Shown one piece after another: positions 52,311-61,263 of a stretch of 64,000 nt of DNA. The stretch comes from Pyrinomonadaceae bacterium (lineage in GTDB: Bacteria > Acidobacteriota > Blastocatellia > Pyrinomonadales > Pyrinomonadaceae). The number at the start of each line of letters is the position of its first letter. Positions within the stretch are counted from its first letter, which is position 1. The DNA is taken from the NCBI GenBank assembly GCA_028284415.1, contig JANQRU010000001.1:620001-684000 (forward strand), read 5' to 3'. The notes below the pieces were generated by a model, which saw nothing but the letters and a program-made list of their open reading frames with translations, had not been told where the DNA came from and did no database searches. A program made the position numbers and the translations under genes.

Positions 52311-53552
52311 ATGAAAAGATTTATTATTTCAATCCTGTGTGTTTCGGTATTTCTTATCGGACTGGGAACTATTATCGAAAAAACAAGTGCAAAATTTTTA
52401 AATGATGATAAGGCAATGGAAATCATTAAAAATGCCCGCATTGCCTTAGGTGGCGATGCCAATATAAGCGAAGTCAAAAGTATGACTATCGTTGCAACCA
52501 CCACAAATTTCTTTGAAAGAGATGGTGTTCAGGATGTTAAGCAAGGCAGTCTGGAAATCAATATGAAAATGCCCGGTCATTTCAGTAAAAAAGTAAGCAT
52601 TGGTGATCCGGGAGATGGCAAAAATGTTGAGTTTAAATCAAATTCTGATTTTGTTTTTATGCAAAAAGATGGAGAGAAAATTGACTTCACTTCAAAAGAT
52701 GGAACAAAGAAAAAAGGGGTTTTTGTAATTAAAAGAGGCAAGGATGGTAAAGCTGAATGGAATTCTGACACAGATGGAAAAGTCAAAGTTGAAGGTGACA
52801 AAGTAATTATCACTAAAGAAGACGGCACAACTGAAGAAATCAATTTAGAAGGAAAAAATAAATTCCGTGTAAAAATTGACGGCGATAGTGACATAGAAGG
52901 AAATGATAAAGTCGCAGAAAAAGTCGTCATTGTTAAAGATAAAGATGGAAAAATTCTCACGGAAAACGTAATCGGATCAGATAACAAAAAAGTTATTGTT
53001 GTTGATGACAAGGATGGCAATGTCCTGACAGAAAATGTAATCGGACCAAGAAGATTACGATTTGGTAGTCACAGAGGACACAATAATGAAATGCTCAGAA
53101 CAACTATGGCTTTGCTTTTAACTGCTCCCGAAAACTCAGGTGCTAGTTATAAATATGCTGGTAGCGGAAACGTTGATGGAAACCCGAGCAACATAATTGA
53201 GGTTTCTTCAAATGGCTCATCTTTTAAGCTTTATTTAGATGCCTCAACCAATCTTCCACAAATGGTTAGTTATCAAAGCAACCAAAATATGTTCTTTTTC
53301 AAGAAGGGTGAAAACCAAAAAATCGAAAAAGAAGCTTTAATAGAAATGAAAAAAGACTTAGGTAAATCTGTTGAGCACCAAGTTAAATTTTCCGATTTTC
53401 GAAGTGTTGGAAACTTGCTATTGCCACACAGATGGACGAAAAGTGTTGGAGGAAAACCAAGCCAAAACACAGACATTACGAGCTATGAAATAAATCCAGC
53501 AAACATTGATGAAAAACTGAGTCATAAGAAATTCTATTTAAAACGAAAATAA
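52311..53552 (+). CDS. Secreted LolA-like protein with DKDGxxLTEN tandem repeat
   Basis: The ATG at 52311 follows GGAGG by five bases and opens a signal peptide (KRFIISILCVSVFLIGLGTI), so the longer frame is rejected. The 413-residue protein starts with MEIIKNARIALGGDANISEVKSM, a LolA/LolB-type beginning, and ends with a lipoprotein-sorting-like half-barrel (YLDASTNLPQMVSY, FSDFRSVGNLLLPHRW). Residues 208-245 contain two copies, 23 residues apart, of a DKDGxxLTENVIG motif also found in the sensor kinase. It is a probable periplasmic or surface target of the local two-component system. No terminal enzyme motif is seen. Confidence 0.8.
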   Translation: MKRFIISILCVSVFLIGLGTIIEKTSAKFLNDDKAMEIIKNARIALGGDANISEVKSMTIVATTTNFFERDGVQDVKQGSLEINMKMPGHFSKKVSIGDPGDGKNVEFKSNSDFVFMQKDGEKIDFTSKDGTKKKGVFVIKRGKDGKAEWNSDTDGKVKVEGDKVIITKEDGTTEEINLEGKNKFRVKIDGDSDIEGNDKVAEKVVIVKDKDGKILTENVIGSDNKKVIVVDDKDGNVLTENVIGPRRLRFGSHRGHNNEMLRTTMALLLTAPENSGASYKYAGSGNVDGNPSNIIEVSSNGSSFKLYLDASTNLPQMVSYQSNQNMFFFKKGENQKIEKEALIEMKKDLGKSVEHQVKFSDFRSVGNLLLPHRWTKSVGGKPSQNTDITSYEINPANIDEKLSHKKFYLKRK

Positions 53553-53590
53553 TAGATTTCTTTTTTTTAGATTTTATCAATCATTCTCTT

Positions 53591-53628
53591 AAGTAAAACG
53601 ACCTTCTTTACTAAAGGTCGTTTTACTT
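53591..53628. terminator. Terminator-like hairpin after the LolA-like gene
   Basis: A perfect 15-bp stem (53591-53605 AAGTAAAACGACCTT with 53614-53628), 8-base loop. The right arm holds TTTT but no long T-run follows, so it is a moderate call. Confidence 0.6.
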
Positions 53629-53662
53629 CCTTCAAAACTAATACAAAAAGGAGGTTTTACAG

Positions 53663-54637
53663 ATGTTAAAAGCTAGAACTGTCTTCATTTTCTTATTTAC
53701 TTTTCTTTTATTTATATGTGTAGCAAACGCTCAAGAAAAGAATAGTGTGAGTGTAAAAACTGATATCTATGAAATCTATGCACCGAACGATAATGAGCTA
53801 AAAACTGCTCAAGAAGAAGTTCAGTTAGCAGCTGACACTTTTGAAAAATATTTTGGTGAAAAGCCGCCCAAAATCGCCGTAATTATTGTTGACTCCCCTG
53901 GAGAAGTGCCCAAAATAGATTTTAGCCCTTTCATGAGTCGCGGACTAAAAATTCTTCCATTTGTGTCGAATGATTATCTAAAAAAGATTGAAAAGCCTGG
54001 AACACAAAAAAAGAGTATGAGCGAAGCCAGACCTTTATCACATGAAGCAGGTCATAAATTTTTTATCACATACGTCAACAAAAATATGACCAAAACAGCT
54101 TCAAATACAACTAATCTTAAATACGGACATCCTGAAATTCCTGATTGGTTTGATGAAGCGATAGCAACGCTTAGTGAATATCCAAATTTAAAGAAGCGAC
54201 GAAATAATTTCTTAAAAGAAAATTTGGATAAAACTATTCCTTTAGAAGAGTTTTTTGAAATGGAACACCCCTATTTTGCAAGAAACAAAGTTAAATTAGG
54301 TGGCAAAAAAGTTCTTTCCGGCGAAGAAGCAAAAGAATTCTTAAAGAATAATCCAAACATTATTAAAAACAGGTCAGGAGTAGCAAAAGTTACAGTTGTA
54401 CAATCTGATAAAAAAACTTCACCTAAAGATTTGATGTTTTACTCTCAATCTCTAGCATTTACTGAGTTTTTGGTTGATAAAAAAGGGAATTCTGTCGTTA
54501 AAGATATTGCCAATGGTTTAATGAATGGAAAAAAAGCAACTGAGATTTTAGCAACAATTGACTCAAGATATGAAAATCTGGAGAATCTTGAAAACGATTG
54601 GAAGGCTTGGGTCAAATCACAAAAATCAAGCGAATAA
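53663..54637 (+). CDS. Secreted gluzincin-like metalloprotease
   Basis: A 324-residue protein with AAAGGAGG ahead of the ATG and a signal peptide (FIFLFTFLLFICVANAQ). HEAGH at 127-131 (LSHEAGHKFFITYVNK) is an HExxH zinc motif and PDWFDEAIATLSEYP follows about 33 residues later with the Glu that commonly gives the third ligand in gluzincins. The remaining C-terminal domain is helical and Lys-rich. It probably cleaves periplasmic or extracellular proteins. It converges on recQ. Confidence 0.82.
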   Translation: MLKARTVFIFLFTFLLFICVANAQEKNSVSVKTDIYEIYAPNDNELKTAQEEVQLAADTFEKYFGEKPPKIAVIIVDSPGEVPKIDFSPFMSRGLKILPFVSNDYLKKIEKPGTQKKSMSEARPLSHEAGHKFFITYVNKNMTKTASNTTNLKYGHPEIPDWFDEAIATLSEYPNLKKRRNNFLKENLDKTIPLEEFFEMEHPYFARNKVKLGGKKVLSGEEAKEFLKNNPNIIKNRSGVAKVTVVQSDKKTSPKDLMFYSQSLAFTEFLVDKKGNSVVKDIANGLMNGKKATEILATIDSRYENLENLENDWKAWVKSQKSSE

Positions 54638-54667
54638 TCCAGAGAAAAATTCCTCACCAATTTTTCA

Positions 54668-56818
54668 TCAAATCATTTCTGCAATTACAGCTTTTATTTC
54701 ACCATAACTAAACTCCTCACCTAAATATTCTTTTATAGGCGAGAGTCCATTTTCAGGATTCATTTCAAATATCGCATCCTTTATAACTTCGATCTTTTCT
54801 AACTCCACCAAATCTTCTATCTGAATATCACCGGTTGGAATAAATTTAACTAGATGAGACTCAATCGTCCCAATAGCTAAATTTCTCTCTTTTGCAATTT
54901 CTTTGACAGTTTTTCCTTCTTTGAACATTTTGAGCGAAATCGAATGTGAGCTTTCACCATTATTTTTTCTTTTCCTTTTGCGACGTGTCGGCTCTTTCAA
55001 AGTCATACGAGTTTCATAATTATTTTCCTCGCAAAACTCAATAATTTCAGCCAAAAAATCTTTGCCGTATTTTTCCATTTTAACGTCACCGACACCTGAC
55101 ATTTTTAGGAAATGACGTTCTGTTAAAGGTAGATAGGTAGAACATTCAACTAAAGTCACATCCGAAAAAATAATGTATGGAGGAACGTTTTCAGCCTTTG
55201 CAAATTTTGCACGCAAAGTTCGTAAACGCTCGAATAAATCTTTCTCATATGGATGTGAGACTTCGCTAACAAGTGTAGATTTCTTTTCTTTTACAGTAAC
55301 CTTGAAAAGTTCAACAGGTGTATTTCCCTTCAAAACGCCCAAACTTTTTTCAGTCAAGGCAATGGTTGTATATTTTTCTTCAACCTGCTTTAGGAATCCT
55401 TGAGTAACCAAGTCCCGAAAATAAGCTAACCATTCGTCTTTTGAAATGTCCGAACCTATGCCGTAAGTTTTCAAGTTTTTATGTGTATCCCAAATCTTTT
55501 GAGATTTTGAACCACGTATAAAATCAACTAGATAAGTCAGACCAAATTTTTGACCTGTTCTAGCTACCGCTGATAGAGCTTTTTGGGCAATGATAGTTCC
55601 ATCTATTTTTTCAAAATCTGTGTCACAGTTATCGCAATGTCCGCAATCCTCGTTTAATTCTTCATCAAAATAATCCAACAGATACTTTCGACGGCAATGC
55701 TTTAAATCACCATATTCGCCCATTTGGTTGAGCTTTTTGAGCATAATCTCAGACTGCTGTTGATTATTTTCAATTTCTGCAAAGCCTTTTAACTTGTTGA
55801 CATCGCCCCATGAAAAAAACAATAATGCGTCGCTTTCGAGTCCATCCCGTCCTGCTCTTCCCGTTTCTTGATAGTAGCTTTCGATATTTTTTGGTAAATC
55901 CATATGAACAACGAAACGCACATTTGATTTATCAATACCCATCCCAAATGCTATTGTCGCAACAATAATTTTTACATCGTCATTAATAAAAAGACTCTGA
56001 TTTTTATCGCGTTCGCCTTTTGTCAAACCCGCATGATACGGCAAAGCATTAAAACCTTCATCCCTTAAGTCCAAAGCCAAATTTTCTGTCGCTGCACGAC
56101 TCAAACAATAAATAATTCCACTTTCGCTTTTTCTCTCCTCAAGAAAATCCAAAAGCTGACCATAGGAACTTCGTTTTGGTTTGACGGTGTAATAAATGTT
56201 TGGGCGATTAAAACTTGAAATGAGAAGTTCGTAATTTTGTAAATTGAGATATTTGATAATGTCCTGCCGAACCAATTTATCAGCAGTTGCAGTCAGAGCT
56301 ATTAGCGGAACGTCCGGGAAATACTGTTTTAATTTGGAAAGTTGACGATATTCCGGACGAAAATCGTGTCCCCAACTCGAAATACAATGTGCTTCATCAA
56401 TCGCAAAAAGCGAAATATCCAATCCATCCAAAAAATCTATAAACCTTTCGCCTGATTGCATAAGTCTCTCAGGTGCTACATACAAGAGTTTTACTTCACC
56501 ACGTCGAACTTTCTGAAAAACCTCAACCTGCTCACGATTTGTCTGAGTCGAATTCAAATAAGCCGCCACAATTCCATTACTTTGAAGTGCATCAACCTGA
56601 TCTTTCATCAAAGCAATCAAAGGCGATACAACTAACGTCAAACCATCAAACATCAAAGCAGGAATTTGATAACAAAGCGATTTCCCACCGCCAGTTGGCA
56701 TCAAGACAACCGCATCTTTTTTATGCAAAAGGCACTCAATCGCCGCTTCTTGATTCATACGAAACGAATCATAGCCGAATTGGTGCTTTAATATTTCTTT
56801 GGCTTTTTTGATGGTCAT
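54668..56818 (-). CDS. recQ: ATP-dependent DNA helicase RecQ
   Basis: A 716-residue RecQ. The helicase has MPTGGGKSLCYQIPAL (Walker A), IDEAHCISSWGHDFRPEY (DEAH and aromatic loop), ALTATAD and QETGRAGRDGLES (motif VI); the zinc site is CRRKYLLDYFDEELNEDCGHCDNC in parts; RQC, an HRDC region and a C-terminal helix-turn-helix (ERNLAIGTIESHL) follow. It unwinds DNA 3'-5' in repair and replication restart. The end is longer than E. coli RecQ (609). It stops near the converging protease gene; the upstream neighbour is a broken DUF4291 gene with a one-base gap. Confidence 0.94.
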   Translation of the reverse strand: MTIKKAKEILKHQFGYDSFRMNQEAAIECLLHKKDAVVLMPTGGGKSLCYQIPALMFDGLTLVVSPLIALMKDQVDALQSNGIVAAYLNSTQTNREQVEVFQKVRRGEVKLLYVAPERLMQSGERFIDFLDGLDISLFAIDEAHCISSWGHDFRPEYRQLSKLKQYFPDVPLIALTATADKLVRQDIIKYLNLQNYELLISSFNRPNIYYTVKPKRSSYGQLLDFLEERKSESGIIYCLSRAATENLALDLRDEGFNALPYHAGLTKGERDKNQSLFINDDVKIIVATIAFGMGIDKSNVRFVVHMDLPKNIESYYQETGRAGRDGLESDALLFFSWGDVNKLKGFAEIENNQQQSEIMLKKLNQMGEYGDLKHCRRKYLLDYFDEELNEDCGHCDNCDTDFEKIDGTIIAQKALSAVARTGQKFGLTYLVDFIRGSKSQKIWDTHKNLKTYGIGSDISKDEWLAYFRDLVTQGFLKQVEEKYTTIALTEKSLGVLKGNTPVELFKVTVKEKKSTLVSEVSHPYEKDLFERLRTLRAKFAKAENVPPYIIFSDVTLVECSTYLPLTERHFLKMSGVGDVKMEKYGKDFLAEIIEFCEENNYETRMTLKEPTRRKRKRKNNGESSHSISLKMFKEGKTVKEIAKERNLAIGTIESHLVKFIPTGDIQIEDLVELEKIEVIKDAIFEMNPENGLSPIKEYLGEEFSYGEIKAVIAEMI

Positions 56819-56819
56819 A

Positions 56820-57467
56820 TTAATTTGGTTTCGATAAACCGATTTTAGTTGCTAGATCTTCATCATTTGGAATAAAAATAGTTTCGTTTGGAACTAACAA
56901 TTTTTCAAGCTTATTATTTTTTACAAACTTTCTTTGCTCAATAACAAAATCCGTAACATCTTCAATCTCAATAATTTGTTGCTTTCCAAACTTTTCAAGT
57001 GTTTTACCTTTCAACCCTATTTGAATTGCTTTTCTTTCTAACTTTTTTCCAAAAGGGTCATGATCTGGATTCCATTGGAGTCGAACATTACTATTTTACA
57101 TATCTTCTTTCCAGTTCTGTTCTTTTTCGTAAAATTTTGAGTTAAAAGAAGTAAACACAGCTTGATTTAAGATACTTTCAAAATCGCTTTTCCTAATCCA
57201 AATTGCCAAAACTCTTTCTTGTCCTGACTTTTCAGCCCAACCACTACGATACATCATCCATAAATAATTTGGTTTAATCCAAGACATACGATTATAGCTA
57301 TATCTTGAACCACCGAAAAACTGGTTTTCTACTGCAAAATCTGCAATTTTATGCTGATATGCTTGATAAACAACTATTGATTCTGCATCTTGAAATCCAA
57401 CTATATGCCTTCCCTTTTTTGGTAATTTATCATTGTAATCAAGATAGGGTTGAGTTTCGATTTTCAT
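56820..57467 (-). pseudogene. DUF4291 family gene broken by one in-frame TAA
   Basis: The two halves of a DUF4291 protein lie in the same frame on the minus strand. The first (57467 to 57099, 123 residues) has VVYQAYQHKIADFAVENQFFGG, MSWIKPNYLWMMYRSGWAEKSGQERVLAI in parts, and ends NWKEDM. A TAA at 57096-57098 stops it, and the frame continues at once with NSNVRLQWNPDHDPFGKKLERKAIQIGLKG in parts and IIEIEDVTDFV, the normal C-terminus. Joined, it is about 215 residues, near the family length. There is no frameshift, so it is a nonsense mutation, readthrough, or a sequencing error. The function of the family is unknown. Confidence 0.8.
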
Positions 57468-57482
57468 AATTGTGAGTTATTT

Positions 57483-58460
57483 TCATTCGTGTAACTTCTC
57501 TGCAATCTTTGGAATAATCATCTGAGGAACTTCTATCGCACCTTTAATATGCCGAGCGTTTGTGAAATGTCCAACAACATAAACTCCCGAAACGTCCGTT
57601 TCAAACGTCTCCTCGTCATAAATTGGAACTTCCCCATATTTATTTTGCTCAGTTTTTACACCAAGATTCTTGAGCATTGTTAGATCAGCGTCTGCACCGA
57701 TGAGAACAAAAACGACATCATTTTCTAGAACGCAACGTTCGCCATTTTCATCCTCGAGAACGACATCATTTTCTCGAATTTCCAAAACTTTGCCGAGGAA
57801 AAATAGATTTAAACAACGCTTTTTGAGCTGTTCTTCAAGAGGATTCTTTACCCAATATTTAATGCAACCTTGTTTCGGATCAGTTTCTTCCCAATCATTC
57901 CGAAAAATAGCCAAAGTGGTGTCTGCCCCTTCTTCTGCTAAAAACAAAGCCGCTTCGCCCGCAGAATTTCCGCCACCGACAATCAAAGCTTTTTTCTTAA
58001 CCCAAGGATAAGTTTCGCGGAAATGCGTATGAACTTTTGGCAACTCTTCACCTTTAACATTCAATTTACGTGGATAATCCATCGCTCCATGAGCAAAAAG
58101 AACGGCTTTCGATTCATATTCACCTTTTGGAGTAATTGTTCGAAAATGATCTTTGCCCAATTTATCAACCTTTAAGACTTCCTCTTCCCATTGAACTTTC
58201 AAATCATTATCCAAAACGAACTTCACATAATAAGAAAGTAATTCCTCACGAGTAGGCTTCTCCCTCGCAGGCTTTAAATCACCTTCTTCAAACTCAAGCT
58301 CATTCGTCGTCGAAAAAACTGTTAATCCAACAGGATAGTTATAAATCGTATTTCCGATTAGCGCTTTTTCAATGACAAGATATTTGAGCCCTAATTTTTG
58401 TGCTTCGTATGCAGCAGAAATTCCGGCAGGTCCAGATCCGATTATTATTAAATCTTTCAT
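57483..58460 (-). CDS. ypdA: YpdA-family FAD/NAD(P) reductase (bacillithiol disulfide reductase)
   Basis: A 325-residue flavoprotein of the YpdA type. The FAD loop GSGPAGISAAYEAQ is at the N-terminus and the NAD(P) loop VGGGNSAGEAALFLAEEG in the middle; there is no CxxC, as in YpdA rather than thioredoxin reductase. ATDVSGVYVVGHFTNARHIKGAI-like DVSGVYVVGHFTNARHI ends it. In bacillithiol producers YpdA reduces bacillithiol disulfide with NADPH, so the organism probably uses this thiol. It is followed by a 7-bp tandem repeat and preceded by the four-helix-bundle gene. Confidence 0.85.
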   Translation of the reverse strand: MKDLIIIGSGPAGISAAYEAQKLGLKYLVIEKALIGNTIYNYPVGLTVFSTTNELEFEEGDLKPAREKPTREELLSYYVKFVLDNDLKVQWEEEVLKVDKLGKDHFRTITPKGEYESKAVLFAHGAMDYPRKLNVKGEELPKVHTHFRETYPWVKKKALIVGGGNSAGEAALFLAEEGADTTLAIFRNDWEETDPKQGCIKYWVKNPLEEQLKKRCLNLFFLGKVLEIRENDVVLEDENGERCVLENDVVFVLIGADADLTMLKNLGVKTEQNKYGEVPIYDEETFETDVSGVYVVGHFTNARHIKGAIEVPQMIIPKIAEKLHE

Positions 58461-58467
58461 AGTGAAT

Positions 58468-58492
58468 AATTGATAATTGATAATTGATAATT
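58468..58492. repeat. Short tandem repeat AATTGAT (3.5 copies)
   Basis: AATTGAT occurs three times plus AATT between the ypdA start and the end of the four-helix-bundle gene. A second AT-rich run with ATTATCCATTATC phrases lies at the other end of that gene (about 58865-58890). Such repeats often flank four-helix-bundle genes of the 23S-IVS type. Confidence 0.6.
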
Positions 58493-58503
58493 CTAATCAT
58501 TCA

Positions 58504-58872
58504 TTATCCATTTTTAGTTGTCTTCTTAGTTGTTTTTATTGATGTTGTTAGAATTTTCTGTAATTCATTGCAATCAATTATCAAAGAATCAGCTTGGGTT
58601 TCAGTAATATATTCAGAATCTCGTAAAAGACAAAGCCAATATTCTGTTTCAAAAGCCTCTTTATTTGCTATGGAAAGTTTATGAATAAAATCAGCTTTAG
58701 ATTGTGCTTGATTACCCTCAGTAATATTTGCTCCAATTGATGTTCCAGAACGTAATACTTGTTTTGAAAGGACATATTCTTTCTTCTCACTAATCAGATA
58801 CTTGTAAAGTTTAATAATCCGCAAAGCAAATTTATAAGATTTATCTTTCAAAACATTTTCTTTATTATCCAT
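58504..58872 (-). CDS. Four-helix bundle protein (23S rRNA IVS-like)
   Basis: A 122-residue protein of the four-helix-bundle family first found in 23S rRNA intervening sequences. Visible: LKDKSYKFALRIIKLYKYL, VLSKQVLRSGTSIGANITEGNQAQS (the signature stretch, in parts) and IANKEAFETEYWLCLLRDS. The function is unknown. Its ATG overlaps the stop of the upstream 90-residue gene, and AT-rich repeats flank it, which suggests insertion as a small mobile cassette into the ygfZ-ypdA run. Confidence 0.83.
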   Translation of the reverse strand: MDNKENVLKDKSYKFALRIIKLYKYLISEKKEYVLSKQVLRSGTSIGANITEGNQAQSKADFIHKLSIANKEAFETEYWLCLLRDSEYITETQADSLIIDCNELQKILTTSIKTTKKTTKNG

Positions 58873-59144
58873 TATCCGTTTTCCATTATCTTGAGTTGTT
58901 CAGTAAACTTTTCAATCTGCAACTTAGTATTTTCCATATTTCTCTTACTTTCTAGATAAGTTTCCCATTCGCCCGTATTTGTCATCGCCTTGACGACATC
59001 TTCATCCATTGCGTGCGACATTACGACGAGCAAATCACTCAAAGCCTCATTTGAATCTAAAAGTGACTGGATAATGGTATAAGCTAGTTTTGCGTTTGGC
59101 AGATCAATATCTAAATCGTTCATATTTATTTGTGCTACGTTCAT
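58872..59144 (-). CDS. Small hypothetical protein
   Basis: A 90-residue, mostly helical, acidic protein (LPNAKLAYTIIQSLLDSNEALSDLLVVMSHAM in parts; ESKRNMENTKLQIEKFTEQLKIMENG) of no known family. It shares one base with the ygfZ stop (start within TAATG-like junction) and its own stop overlaps the four-helix-bundle start, so it is translated in the same operon. No signal peptide. Confidence 0.55.
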   Translation of the reverse strand: MNVAQINMNDLDIDLPNAKLAYTIIQSLLDSNEALSDLLVVMSHAMDEDVVKAMTNTGEWETYLESKRNMENTKLQIEKFTEQLKIMENG

Positions 59145-60031
59145 TATATAAATGGTAATGTTTTAACTTTAGCTATAAAATCACCGACTTTCAATTCTTT
59201 TCCTTCCTCTAAATAAGCATTGCGAATGTATGCAAAAGCAATTGTTTTTTCGAGTTTTGGAGAATATGTAATTGAGGTTAAAAAACCTGCATTTTTATCT
59301 TCAAGTGATTTAATTTCTTGTTTTGGTTCAATTTCCGGGTTTTCATCTTCAAAAATCAAACCTGTTAATTTTTTAGCAACTTTTCCACGAAAATGTATGC
59401 GGGCGATAACTTCTTGTCCGATGTAACAGCCTTTGTTGTAGCTGATCGCATCTTCTAAGCCGACCTCAGGAACGACAGTTTCTTCGTCCATATCAATGCC
59501 GTATTTTGGAATGCCACTTTCAATTCTCAGAGTTTCATACAGATCATTTGAAATTTCTATGTATTCAAGTTCTTTTAATTCATTTTCGAAATTTTCTGCA
59601 TTTTCTTTTTCAACAAAGTAAATATCTGAGATTTTGACTACTTCATTTACATCAAAACTCAAATTATCTGAATCACCAAAAAATCTGTATGATTTGTAAT
59701 TTTCAGTTAAATCTTCAACCTTGAAGTCGCCTGCGAATGTGAAACGAAACAGATTTTCGTAAACTTTTTGATAAGTCGCTTCTTCTGTCTGAAATAGGTA
59801 TTTTTCACCATCTCTTAAAATGCCAACGACTGCCAGCATACGCCCTTTTGCATTCGGAAATGCCGCAAGCATTTGTTCGCCGTCTTCAAGAGTTTTCATA
59901 TCATTGGTAATCAAACCATCCAAAAACTGAACCGCTTCGCCGCCCGAAACTTCGATCAAACCGCGTTTATATTTGTAAAAACCAACGGCATTTTCATTTC
60001 TGATTTTATTATAATTCTCTATAGTCATCAT
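59144..60031 (-). CDS. ygfZ: YgfZ/GcvT-like folate-binding protein
   Basis: A 295-residue protein of the YgfZ family, which uses folate in repair or assembly of Fe-S enzymes. The diagnostic loop KGCYIGQEVIARIHFRGKV is present with the conserved Cys, and LDGLITNDMKTLEDGEQ and GIPKYGIDMDEETVVPE are typical. Two ATG codons are adjacent (60031 and 60028); either may be the start. Its role fits the Fe-S genes mrp and erpA a little downstream. Confidence 0.88.
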   Translation of the reverse strand: MMTIENYNKIRNENAVGFYKYKRGLIEVSGGEAVQFLDGLITNDMKTLEDGEQMLAAFPNAKGRMLAVVGILRDGEKYLFQTEEATYQKVYENLFRFTFAGDFKVEDLTENYKSYRFFGDSDNLSFDVNEVVKISDIYFVEKENAENFENELKELEYIEISNDLYETLRIESGIPKYGIDMDEETVVPEVGLEDAISYNKGCYIGQEVIARIHFRGKVAKKLTGLIFEDENPEIEPKQEIKSLEDKNAGFLTSITYSPKLEKTIAFAYIRNAYLEEGKELKVGDFIAKVKTLPFI

Positions 60032-60040
60032 ATTTTCATG

Positions 60041-60607
60041 TTATAAAAACGGTGTCATATCATTGGATTGATCTTTGATAAATGGAATCCATTCATAAAA
60101 AATATCCTCACATTCAATTATCCAATTTGCATTTACCCATTCAATCTCGTGAATCACAAATCCGCTTTCCGATAATCGAACTTCATCATGCAATAAATCG
60201 TGATGTACAAAACCTTTGAAATCAACAGGAGCAAAAAAATCTCTGTTAGATTTAAGACTATATTCCTTGAGATTTTTGTAATGAATTTTTAAATAGCCAT
60301 TGTGATAAGCACCAAGCAACTTTAGATACATCTTAGTTGATTTAAGTTTAAACTTTCCTTGAGATTCCGAAACTTCACCAAATCTATATTCTTCTAACCA
60401 TGAATCATGAAGACATCTTGCATCCATTGTATTGTAATGCCATTCCGCAGTTGCAAAATCATAGGCTGAACTTGGTATTTTCTCTTTATTAGATTTCAGA
60501 TATTTTTGATAGTTAAGCCATTGAATTTTGAAAATTTCAAAATCTTCATAGTTTTCAGATTCGTTTTTTTTGTAAGATACAATATCTTTGCTTAGAATAA
60601 ACACCAT
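60041..60607 (-). CDS. Hypothetical protein
   Basis: The ATG at 60607 (MVFILSKDIVSYKKN) gives 188 residues; a longer frame to 60730 overlaps the glycosylase gene. It begins with a Lys-rich helix, then has EWHYNTMDARCLHDSWLEEYRFGE and FVHHDLLHDEVRLSESGFVIHEIEW. It is not a family I know; the His/Asp/Glu content in HHDLLHDEV could bind metal, which is speculation. It follows the uracil-DNA glycosylase gene by two bases and precedes ygfZ by nine. Confidence 0.55.
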   Translation of the reverse strand: MVFILSKDIVSYKKNESENYEDFEIFKIQWLNYQKYLKSNKEKIPSSAYDFATAEWHYNTMDARCLHDSWLEEYRFGEVSESQGKFKLKSTKMYLKLLGAYHNGYLKIHYKNLKEYSLKSNRDFFAPVDFKGFVHHDLLHDEVRLSESGFVIHEIEWVNANWIIECEDIFYEWIPFIKDQSNDMTPFL

Positions 60608-60609
60608 TC

Positions 60610-61206
60610 TTATTTCTCTATTTCCCTTTTCAAAACCTCGTAATCTTTTAATTGCTGTTCCATGTTCCGATGCGAAGCTATTACTTGTGGACTTGGATGA
60701 TAAAGCGGAATCAATTTGAATTTGTTCCAATCTATAACTTCTGCAACATTTTCTTTTATTTTTAAATTATGATTCTCAATCTTTTTGAGTGCTTCAAGTG
60801 CAACAGTTCCGAGGGTAACTAAAACTGGTGGATTAATTAAATCTATAGTTTTCTCTAAATAATCCGCACAGTTATTCATCTCGCTTTTTTTCGGTTTGCG
60901 ATTTGCACCGCTCGGTTTTCGTGGACTGCAAAGAACTGCGTTTGTTATGAAAATTTCTTCTCGTTTCAATTTTATCGAATTCAACAAAACTTGAAAATTC
61001 TCACCAGATTTATCTCCCGAAAAAGGCTTGCGAGTTCTGTCTGCACCTTGTCTGCCGGGAGCTTCGGCGATGAACATAACTTTTGAATTTATGTTACCGT
61101 TCATCTCACTCAAAACGGCAATTTTATCCGCTAAATCGGGACAGATTTTGCATTTTCTTGCCTTTCTCGCAAGCGTTTCAAATCGCTTTTGTTTGGTTGA
61201 ACTCAT
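60610..61206 (-). CDS. Uracil-DNA glycosylase family protein with Fe-S cysteines
   Basis: The ATG at 61206 (MSSTKQKRFETLARKARKC) gives 198 residues. A CKIC pair near the start and further cysteines (AVLCSPRKP and NNCADYL) resemble the 4Fe-4S cluster of family 4/5 enzymes. The active-site loop FIAEAPGRQGADRTRKPFSGDKSGE is in parts typical of family 5, as is LYHPSPQV with the catalytic His. It removes uracil from deaminated DNA. It is divergent from mrp by 57 bp. Confidence 0.87.
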   Translation of the reverse strand: MSSTKQKRFETLARKARKCKICPDLADKIAVLSEMNGNINSKVMFIAEAPGRQGADRTRKPFSGDKSGENFQVLLNSIKLKREEIFITNAVLCSPRKPSGANRKPKKSEMNNCADYLEKTIDLINPPVLVTLGTVALEALKKIENHNLKIKENVAEVIDWNKFKLIPLYHPSPQVIASHRNMEQQLKDYEVLKREIEK

Positions 61207-61263
61207 ATAATCTAAAGTGTATTGTGAAAATATTAACAAATTAAAATATAAAAAGGTATTTAT

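Noticed and set aside
58468..58492. CRISPR-like repeat
   Set aside because: The units are 7 bp, directly adjacent and without spacers or cas genes; it is a simple tandem repeat.
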